DNA of 64,000 bases from Beutenbergia cavernae DSM 12333 (GTDB lineage: Bacteria > Actinomycetota > Actinomycetes > Actinomycetales > Beutenbergiaceae), in contig NC_012669.1 of NCBI RefSeq assembly GCF_000023105.1, positions 1,426,001 through 1,490,000 on the forward strand, given 5' to 3'. Positions 9,399 to 15,302 of this stretch are shown here, piece after piece (positions within the stretch are counted from its first letter, which is position 1; each line of letters starts with the position of its first letter). The notes under the pieces are model-generated. The model was given only the letters and a program-made list of their open reading frames with translations, was not told the origin of the DNA and did no database searches. The position numbers were made by a program, and so were the translations under genes.

Positions 9399-9453
9399 GG
9401 GCCCAGCGTAGCGATCGGCCCGGCACGCGGCCGGTGCCGGCGAGCCGGCGGAC

Positions 9454-10125
9454 TCAGCCCGGAAGGGCGTCGTGCAGGGCGCGGCCGACGTCGTCGGCGC
9501 GGCGCTTCGCCGCCTTCCGCGCGTAGCGCGCGGTGTCCTTCGCCGCGTCGGCGACGTCGTGCGTGGTGTGCCGGACCTCCGACGCGGCGTCGGAGATCCC
9601 GCGCCGCACGTGATGGGCGCGCGCCTGCCGGCGGGTCACCTGCTCGCGGACCTTCTCGAGCTCCGCCTTGTGCTTGGCCGCCTCGGCCCGCGAGTGCTCC
9701 CAGCGCCACGCGAGCGACGGCTTGCCCGCCGTGTCGGCCGTGGCGAGGAGCAGGCCACCGAGCAGGCTCGCCCCGCGCAGCGCACCGCGCAGGTACGTCT
9801 TGCGCTCCTCGCCCCGGGCCGCCCAGAACGGGTTGACCAGCAGGATCGTCGGCACCTGCACGGCGGCGAGGACGCCGGCGGCGACGCGCGGAGCGATCCC
9901 GGCGGCGAGCAGGACCCCGGAGGTCGCCGTGACCGCCCCGGAGATCCGCACGATCGTCCGCGCGTCCTTCGGGAGGAGCGGGACGCCGTCGGACGCCTTC
10001 GCCAGCTGTGGTTCGAGGTCGCGCAGCGCCCCGGTGTGCGCGTCGGGGTGCACGACGGCGTCGATCCCGTCGGCGATGAACGCGGACGCGAGCAGGGGTC
10101 GGGCTACGCGACGCAGGACGGTCAT
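9454..10125 (-). CDS. DoxX-family membrane protein with charged C-terminal tail
   Basis: The protein has 223 residues. The N-terminal ~130 residues carry the DoxX fold: [14 protein letters not shown], an [30 protein letters not shown] membrane hairpin and [12 protein letters not shown] long helical tail rich in Lys, Arg and Ala ([26 protein letters not shown]) runs to the end, probably coiled-coil and cytoplasmic. It is divergent from sigR, with the sigR control region between. The role is uncertain; DoxX-like proteins have been tied to redox functions. Confidence 0.75.
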   Translation of the reverse strand: MTVLRRVARPLLASAFIADGIDAVVHPDAHTGALRDLEPQLAKASDGVPLLPKDARTIVRISGAVTATSGVLLAAGIAPRVAAGVLAAVQVPTILLVNPFWAARGEERKTYLRGALRGASLLGGLLLATADTAGKPSLAWRWEHSRAEAAKHKAELEKVREQVTRRQARAHHVRRGISDAASEVRHTTHDVADAAKDTARYARKAAKRRADDVGRALHDALPG

Positions 10126-10188
10126 ACCCCATTGCTACAGCACGAGACGCTCCCTGGCGAGCCCGCGCCGTCGTCCTCGGCCGCGGAC

Positions 10189-10215
10189 GGGAATGCCGTG
10201 CGGCGGGGAGTGGTT
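10189..10215 (+). promoter_or_regulatory. SigR-type promoter upstream of sigR
   Basis: GGGAAT at 10189-10194 and GTT at 10213-10215 are separated by exactly 18 bp, matching the GGAAT-N18-GTT pattern of SigR/SigH-family sigma factors. Transcription would begin near 10222, upstream of an in-frame ATG at 10240 and of the main ATG at 10333. This gives positive autoregulation, as known for Streptomyces sigR. Confidence 0.8.
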
Positions 10216-10332
10216 GCGAGGAGTGTGCAGAGTGCGGTGATGGAGGCGAACGCCCCGGTGACAGCGGTCCCGGCTCCGTTCGGCGTCGGCGTGAACGGCC
10301 GGCCCACGCTGGGCGGGCTAGGCTCGACGACG

Positions 10333-10947
10333 ATGAGCGAGGAGACTGCGGCCGGTGCCGGTCGCGCACCGGCTGGCGAGACCGAGGCGGAGCGCGTCCG
10401 ACGGTTCGAGGCGGACGCGATGCCGTTCCTCGACCAGCTGTACAGCGCCGGGCTGCGGATGACGCGGAACCCGTCGGATGCCGAGGACCTCGTCCAGGAG
10501 ACGTACACCAAGGCGTTCGCGGCGTTCCACCAGTACCGGCCGGGCAGCAACCTCAAGGCCTGGCTGTACCGCATCCTCACGAACACGTACATCAACTCCT
10601 ACCGCAAGAAGCAGCGGCAGCCGCTGCAGGCGGACTCGGACGACGTCGAGGACTGGCAGATCCACCGCGCGGCGTCCCACACCTCGGCGGGGTTGCGGTC
10701 CGCGGAGGTCGAGGCGCTCGACCGGCTCGGCGACTCCGCCGTGCGCGACGCGCTGGGCGAGCTGCCGGAGGACTTCCGCATCGCCGTGTACCTCGCCGAC
10801 GTCGAGGGGTTCGCGTACAAGGAGATCGCCGAGATCATGGGCACCCCGATCGGGACCGTGATGTCTCGGCTGCACCGCGGCCGCGCGCAGCTGCGCGACC
10901 TGCTGGCCGACCATGCCCGGGAGCTGGGGATGAAGGTGAACCGATGA
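10333..10947 (+). CDS. sigR: ECF RNA polymerase sigma factor SigR (SigH/SigE-like)
   Basis: The protein has 204 residues from ATG 10333 (MSEETAAG). Region 2 is [32 protein letters not shown] with [25 protein letters not shown]; region 4 is [46 protein letters not shown]. This is the group that responds to thiol-oxidative stress and is held by a zinc anti-sigma factor; rsrA follows with a 4-bp ATGA overlap. An in-frame ATG at 10240 would add 31 residues, recalling the unstable extended SigR' isoform of Streptomyces. Confidence 0.93.
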   Translation: MSEETAAGAGRAPAGETEAERVRRFEADAMPFLDQLYSAGLRMTRNPSDAEDLVQETYTKAFAAFHQYRPGSNLKAWLYRILTNTYINSYRKKQRQPLQADSDDVEDWQIHRAASHTSAGLRSAEVEALDRLGDSAVRDALGELPEDFRIAVYLADVEGFAYKEIAEIMGTPIGTVMSRLHRGRAQLRDLLADHARELGMKVNR

Positions 10948-11267
10948 GCACGCCGCGCGACGGTGCCGGTGACGACGAGGCTGCGCTGCTGGCGGCTCGC
11001 TCCGTGAGTGCGCAGTGCCAGTGCACCGAGGCGCTGGAGAAGCTCGAGACGTTCCTCGACTCCGAGATGGGCGAGCTGGACGCCGACCGGCTCCGGACGC
11101 ACCTCGAGGCGTGCGAGCCGTGCCTCGAGGCCGCCGACCTCGAGCAGCGGCTCCGCAACCTCGTCCGGCGCGCGTGCCACGAGCAGGCTCCGGACGGCCT
11201 GCGTGCGCGGGTCCGGACGCAGCTCACCGTGATGAGCACGCGCGTGGTCATCTCCCGGCCCGACTGA
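10944..11267 (+). CDS. rsrA: zinc-binding redox-sensing anti-sigma factor RsrA
   Basis: The protein has 107 residues with the ZAS signature H53-EA-C57-EP-C60 plus C25, C27 and C78. The H53-C27 spacing of 26 equals that of His37-Cys11 in Streptomyces RsrA, so C27, H53, C57 and C60 are the likely zinc ligands or redox trigger residues. Disulfide stress expels zinc and frees SigR. The gene overlaps the sigR stop by 4 bp, which keeps sigma and anti-sigma synthesis in step. Confidence 0.92.
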   Translation: MSTPRDGAGDDEAALLAARSVSAQCQCTEALEKLETFLDSEMGELDADRLRTHLEACEPCLEAADLEQRLRNLVRRACHEQAPDGLRARVRTQLTVMSTRVVISRPD

Positions 11268-11293
11268 CGGCCGGGGACGCCGCCGACGAACGA

Positions 11294-11323
11294 CGAAGGG
11301 CCGCCCTCGCGGGCGGCCCTTCG
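11294..11323. terminator. bidirectional hairpin terminator
   Basis: A perfect 13-bp GC-rich stem (CGAAGGGCCGCCC, 11294-11306, with its complement at 11311-11323) closes on a 4-nt loop. It lies between the convergent rsrA and bL37 genes and would serve both. No U-tract follows, as is common in GC-rich actinobacteria. Confidence 0.75.
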
Positions 11324-11329
11324 TGCGTG

Positions 11330-11404
11330 TCAGGCGTTGGGGCGCTTGCCGTGGTTGGCGGCGCCGCCCTTGCGGGCCTTGCGCTTGCGTCCGCGCTTGC
11401 TCAT
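11330..11404 (-). CDS. ribosomal protein bL37 (24 residues)
   Basis: A tiny gene encoding 24 residues, MSKRGRKRKARKGG...KRPNA: 10 of them are Lys or Arg, and it ends NHGKRPNA. This matches actinobacterial bL37, a large-subunit ribosomal peptide seen in mycobacterial structures and often annotated as an AURKAIP1/COX24-like protein. AGGAG lies just upstream of the ATG at 11404. The gene is easily missed because of its length. Confidence 0.9.
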   Translation of the reverse strand: MSKRGRKRKARKGGAANHGKRPNA

Positions 11405-11487
11405 GGCTACTCCTCGGGTGGTCGGGATCGCCGGCCATTCTCCCACAGGGGGCGCAGGCTACGACGCCGGCCGGCGGGGGTCGGCAC

Positions 11488-11518
11488 TTGCGCGGGTGTC
11501 CGGCCCGTCGCCTAGGGT
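11488..11518 (+). promoter_or_regulatory. promoter of the oxidoreductase gene (leaderless)
   Basis: TTGCGC (11488-11493) and TAGGGT (11513-11518) are spaced by 19 bp. Transcription would begin at about 11525, immediately before the GTG at 11526, so the mRNA is probably leaderless, a common actinobacterial arrangement. Confidence 0.55.
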
Positions 11519-11525
11519 GGAGCGG

Positions 11526-12494
11526 GTGCGAGCCGCCTACGTCATGCATCAGGACGCGGGTGATCCGCTGGGCGGGCTCGGGCTCGGCGAGCTGGACGCA
11601 CCGGCTCCGCCGGCCGGCTGGGTGCGGGTCCACGTGCAGGCGGCCTCCCTCAACCACCACGACCTGTGGAGCCTGCGCGGCGTCGGCCTCCCGGCCGAGC
11701 GGCTGCCCATGGTGCTCGGCACGGATGCCGCCGGGCGGACGGACGACGGACGCGACGTCGTCGTGCACGCCGTGGTCGCGACGGCGGGATGGGAGGGCGA
11801 CGAGACGCTCGACCCGCGCCGGACGCTGCTCTCGGAGCTGCACCCAGGCACGCTCGCGGACGAGGTGTGGGTGCCCGAGCGCAACGTCGTGCCACGTGAC
11901 CCGGCGCTCGACGTCGTGGACGCCGCGTGCCTGCCGACCGCCTACCTCACGGCGTACCGCCTGCTCTTCGACGCCGCGGGCCTGCGTCCCGGGCAGACCG
12001 TGCTCGTGCAGGGCGCCGGAGGCGGGGTCGCGACGGCGGCGATCCTGCTCGGCCGCGGGGGCGGGCTGCGCGTCTGGGTCACGAGCCGCGACCCGGGCCG
12101 GGCCGCGCGTGCCGTGGAGCTCGGCGCGCACGAGGCGTTCGAGGCGGGCGCGCGGCTGCCGCACCAGGTCGACGCCGTCGTCGAGACCGTGGGCGAGGCC
12201 ACCTGGAGCCACTCGCTCAAGGCGCTGCGCCCGGGCGGGGTGATCGCCGTCGCCGGCGCGACCAGCGGCGCGATGCCCCCGGCCGACCTCAACCGGGTGT
12301 TCTTCCGGAGCCTGCGGGTCGTGGGCTCCACGATGGGCACGCGGGCCCAGCTCGTCGCGCTGCAGGACCTGCTCGTCGCCACCGGTGTGCGGCCGGTGCT
12401 CGACGGCGTCCGGCCGTTCGACGAGACCCGCGCCGCGTTCGAGCGGCTCGCCTCCGGCGAGGCGTTCGGCAAGATCGTCCTCACGCTCACCTGA
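11526..12494 (+). CDS. MDR-family zinc-type alcohol dehydrogenase / quinone oxidoreductase
   Basis: The protein has 322 residues from the GTG at 11526. It has a GroES-like N-terminal domain (VRVHVQAASLNHHDLWSLRG, PMVLGTDAAGR) and a Rossmann domain with VLVQGAGGGVATAAILLGR, then DAVVETVGEATWSHSLKALRPGG. The catalytic-zinc cysteine and the four-Cys structural zinc lobe are absent, so it is more like a zinc-independent NADPH:quinone or enoyl reductase than a true alcohol dehydrogenase. The substrate cannot be told from sequence. Confidence 0.85.
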   Translation: MRAAYVMHQDAGDPLGGLGLGELDAPAPPAGWVRVHVQAASLNHHDLWSLRGVGLPAERLPMVLGTDAAGRTDDGRDVVVHAVVATAGWEGDETLDPRRTLLSELHPGTLADEVWVPERNVVPRDPALDVVDAACLPTAYLTAYRLLFDAAGLRPGQTVLVQGAGGGVATAAILLGRGGGLRVWVTSRDPGRAARAVELGAHEAFEAGARLPHQVDAVVETVGEATWSHSLKALRPGGVIAVAGATSGAMPPADLNRVFFRSLRVVGSTMGTRAQLVALQDLLVATGVRPVLDGVRPFDETRAAFERLASGEAFGKIVLTLT

Positions 12495-12510
12495 CGAAGG
12501 GATGCCCGAG

Positions 12511-13335
12511 ATGGCCACCAGCACCTGGATCCTGCCCGGCCCGATGACGCTCGACGTCGCAGACGCCCGGACCCTGCGGGTGCAGCTGATCGGCGGCGAC
12601 GTCGAGATCGTCGGCCGTGACGAGCCCGGCGTGAGCATCGAGGCGCTCGAGGTGACCGGCAGTCCGCTCGACGCGACCCTCGAGGGCGACCGGCTGACGG
12701 TCGGATACGCCAGCCTCGGCTGGGAGGGCTGGCTGAAGCGGCTCACGAGCTACCGCGGCAAGGACGTGGCGCGCCTGCGGATCGCCGTCGGCCGGGGGAC
12801 GGGTGTCAAGGTCGGGACGGTGTCCGCGGCAGCGCGGGTCGAGGACGTCCACGAGGACGTGTCGCTGGCGACGGCGAGCGGCGCGCTGACGGCGGAGGGG
12901 CTGCACGGCGCGCTCGACGGCAAGAGCGTCTCGGGCGCGTTCACCGTGCGGGCCCACGACGGGACCGTCCGCGTGAGCTCCGTGTCCGGCGCGAGCGAGG
13001 TGGCGGGCCGGCTGCCGCGCTTCGATGCCTCGACGGTGTCCGGTGCGGTGACGGTGACCACCGAGCTCCCGACGTGCGTGGTGCGCGCGACGACCGTCTC
13101 CGCGCCCGTGCGGATCCACCTGCCGCTCGGGGCGGGGATCGTGCTCACGGCGCGGACCGTCACGGCGAAGGTGCTCGTCGACGGCGTCGACCGCCGCACC
13201 TCCTCGACCCCGTCGGTCACCTCGGTCACGGACCGCACCGGGACCGATGCGTGCTTCGTGGAGCTGACGACCGTCAACGGCGACCTCGACGTCCGCCGCG
13301 GCGTGCCGGAGCTCGAGGCAGCCGCCGACGAGTGA
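12511..13335 (+). CDS. DUF4097-type beta-helical protein
   Basis: The protein has 274 residues. After a short lead (TWILPGPMTLDVADARTLRVQLIGGDVEIVGRDE) come regular repeats of T/SVSGA-type strands (VSLATASGALTAEGL, KSVSGAFTVRAHDG, VSSVSGASEVAGRL, ASTVSGAVTVTTE), typical of the DUF4097 solenoid. The ATG at 12511 is preferred because GAAGGG lies about 10 nt upstream; an in-frame ATG at 12502 sits directly on that site. It follows the oxidoreductase by 16 bp, so they are probably co-transcribed. The function is unknown. Confidence 0.75.
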   Translation: MATSTWILPGPMTLDVADARTLRVQLIGGDVEIVGRDEPGVSIEALEVTGSPLDATLEGDRLTVGYASLGWEGWLKRLTSYRGKDVARLRIAVGRGTGVKVGTVSAAARVEDVHEDVSLATASGALTAEGLHGALDGKSVSGAFTVRAHDGTVRVSSVSGASEVAGRLPRFDASTVSGAVTVTTELPTCVVRATTVSAPVRIHLPLGAGIVLTARTVTAKVLVDGVDRRTSSTPSVTSVTDRTGTDACFVELTTVNGDLDVRRGVPELEAAADE

Positions 13336-13345
13336 GCGGCGCGAC

Positions 13346-13963
13346 CTACTCGGCGTCGACGCCGAGCCAGTCGTGCCAGCCGTTGTGCAGCACGAGCCAG
13401 GCGAGCAGCCCGTAACCTGCCTGCGCCGGGCGCACGCCGTCGCCGCTCGCGACGTCGGAGAGCCACTGGTCGTGCGTCCGCAGCGGTGCGTACGTCTCGA
13501 CGTACGGCACGCGGCGGCGTAGGCACACGTCCGCGAACGCGTTCGACAGCTCGGCGATCCGGGCGCCGTCGATGTCCGGCCGCGGCGGCGGCCCGACGAC
13601 GAACGTGCCGACGCGCTTGACGGCGGCGGCGTCGAGCATGTTCGCGAGGTTGAGGCGACTCCGGGCGAGCGAGACGTCGCGCGTCAGGTCGGAGCTCCCG
13701 AGGCCGATGACGAGCCGGTTGTCCGCGGGAGGCGGGGCGAACCGGCGATCGGCCTCGGTCTCCCACCGGGCGCTGAGCGCCGTCGTCGTCTCGTGCGGCA
13801 CGGCGAGCGGGACGACGAGCGCCGGCGGCTCCGCCGGGGTGCGGGCCATGACGCGACCGACCCAGCCGAGCGCACGCGGGTCGCCCATGCCGGCGACGAG
13901 CTCGTCGCCGACGACGCAGATGCGCAGGTTGTCCGGCGTGGTCGCCGGGGAGGGCTCGCTCAC
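13346..13963 (-). CDS. SGNH/GDSL-fold protein lacking catalytic residues
   Basis: The protein has 205 residues with the overall SGNH-hydrolase layout, but the key residues have changed. Block I reads VVGDELVAGMGDPRALGWVGR, with E21 where the nucleophilic serine of GDS(L) should be. Block III is GLGSSD instead of GxND, and the block V Asp-x-x-His is DGVRP (R178 for His). The fold is probably kept without esterase activity, so a binding or regulatory role is likelier. It converges with the DUF4097 gene (10-bp gap). Confidence 0.75.
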   Translation of the reverse strand: MSEPSPATTPDNLRICVVGDELVAGMGDPRALGWVGRVMARTPAEPPALVVPLAVPHETTTALSARWETEADRRFAPPPADNRLVIGLGSSDLTRDVSLARSRLNLANMLDAAAVKRVGTFVVGPPPRPDIDGARIAELSNAFADVCLRRRVPYVETYAPLRTHDQWLSDVASGDGVRPAQAGYGLLAWLVLHNGWHDWLGVDAE

Positions 13964-14068
13964 ACTCTGCCTTTCGGGGGCGCTCGTCGAGGGGTCTTTC
14001 CTCGGATGGCGCCCATCGTGCCACCACGTCGGCCCTCGGCGGCACTTCCCACCCCGGCGCCCGAGCGC

Positions 14069-14230
14069 TCAGGCGCGACCCGGGGGTGTGCTCCGGTAGC
14101 GGCCCGCTGTCCACGCCTCGTGCGACGCGGGCGGGGGACGGTGGCCGAGCCCGTCCCGCCGGATCCCCCGGGCGAGCGCGACAGCGCTGACGAGCACCAG
14201 GGCCGCGACGATCACGAGAAACGAGGTCAT
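14069..14230 (-). CDS. small single-pass membrane protein
   Basis: The protein has 53 residues: one N-terminal membrane helix (SFLVIVAALVLVSAVALARG) followed by a charged cytoplasmic tail (RRDGLGHRPPPASHEAWTAG). The function is unknown. It is divergent from the GlxA-type regulator, and a TGGCAG half-site overlaps its start codon (14230-14235), so it is probably controlled by that regulator. Confidence 0.6.
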   Translation of the reverse strand: MTSFLVIVAALVLVSAVALARGIRRDGLGHRPPPASHEAWTAGRYRSTPPGRA

Positions 14231-14323
14231 GGCAGAAAGTCTCCGCGCATCGAAGTCCTGCCACGAGTGGCAGAAGAGACAACATCCGTCAACTTCCTGC
14301 CAAATCAGCTCGAGCGGTGGCAG
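14230..14323. promoter_or_regulatory. repeated TGGCAG/CTGCCA operator half-sites
   Basis: The divergent intergenic region holds five half-sites: TGGCAG at 14230, CTGCCA at 14258, TGGCAG at 14268, CTGCCA at 14297 and TGGCAG at 14318. The central pair forms CTGCCAC-GA-GTGGCAG (14258-14273). Two larger units of 34-35 bp have the form TGGCAGAA ... TCCTGCCA. The layout suggests cooperative binding by a dimeric AraC/GlxA-type protein that controls both flanking genes. Confidence 0.65.
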
Positions 14324-14332
14324 ACTGACGGG

Positions 14333-15286
14333 ATGCTGACCAGGGTCCGGGCGATCGCCCTGCCGAACGTCGCGCCGTTCGAGCTCGGTGTCGTGTGCGA
14401 GGTGTTCGGCATCGACCGGACCGACACCGGCGGCCCGGTGTTCGACTTCGCCGTGTGCACCCCGACGCCCGGCACGGTCTCCACGAAGCTCGGCTTCGGC
14501 GTCGACGTCCCTCTCGGCCTCGACGCCGCCGAGGGCGCCGACCTCATCGCCGTCCCGGCGTACGGCGACGCCCGCGGCGTGGACGACGCCGTCCTCGAGA
14601 TCCTGCGCCAGGCGCACGCCCGCGGCGCCTGGGTGCTCAGCGTGTGCAGCGGAGCGTTCGCCCTCGGCCAGGCGGGACTGCTCGACGGGCGCGGCTGCAC
14701 GACGCACTGGATGTACACGGCCGAGCTGCAGCGCGCGTTCCCGCTGGCACGGGTCGACCCCGACGTGCTCTACGTCGAGGACGACAGGATCGTCACGAGC
14801 GCGGGGACCGCCGCGGGCATCGACGCGTGCTTGCACATCGTGCGCCGCGAGCTGGGTGCCGGGGCCGTCGCCGCCATCGCTCGCCGGATGATCGTCCCGC
14901 CCCATCGCGACGGCGGCCAGGCCCAGTACATCGAGCGGACGGCACCGCAGGACCCGCAGGCGCTCGCCGGCGTCCTCGCCTGGGCGTCCGAGCACCTCGA
15001 CGCCGACCTCTCCGTGCCGTCCCTCGCCGCACGTGCCGTGATGTCCGAGCGGTCGTTCGCCCGGCGGTTCCGGGCCGAGACGGGGACGACGCCGGCCGCC
15101 TGGGTCGCGCGGGCGCGTCTCGCCCGGGCGCAGGAGCTCCTGGAGACGACGACGGCGAGCGTCGAGGAGATCGCCCGAGCCTGCGGGTTCGGCGGGGCCG
15201 CGGCGCTCCGACACCACTTCGCCCGCGCGTTCTCGACGACGCCGCTCGCGTACCGGCGCCGGTTCGCGCAGGCGCTCGCCGGCTGA
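14333..15286 (+). CDS. GlxA-family transcriptional regulator (DJ-1/PfpI + AraC)
   Basis: The protein has 317 residues. The N-terminal ~180 residues are a DJ-1/PfpI (class I amidotransferase-like) domain with the nucleophile-elbow region WVLSVCSGAFALGQAGLLDG and the following TTHW. The C-terminal ~100 residues are an AraC double helix-turn-helix (SVPSLAARAVMSERSFARRFRAETGTTPAAWVARARLARAQELLE, then VEEIARACGFGGAAALRHHF). It probably senses a small molecule and controls its own gene and the divergent membrane-protein gene through the TGGCAG sites. Confidence 0.9.
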   Translation: MLTRVRAIALPNVAPFELGVVCEVFGIDRTDTGGPVFDFAVCTPTPGTVSTKLGFGVDVPLGLDAAEGADLIAVPAYGDARGVDDAVLEILRQAHARGAWVLSVCSGAFALGQAGLLDGRGCTTHWMYTAELQRAFPLARVDPDVLYVEDDRIVTSAGTAAGIDACLHIVRRELGAGAVAAIARRMIVPPHRDGGQAQYIERTAPQDPQALAGVLAWASEHLDADLSVPSLAARAVMSERSFARRFRAETGTTPAAWVARARLARAQELLETTTASVEEIARACGFGGAAALRHHFARAFSTTPLAYRRRFAQALAG

Positions 15287-15302
15287 GACCCCGGGCGTCG
15301 AG

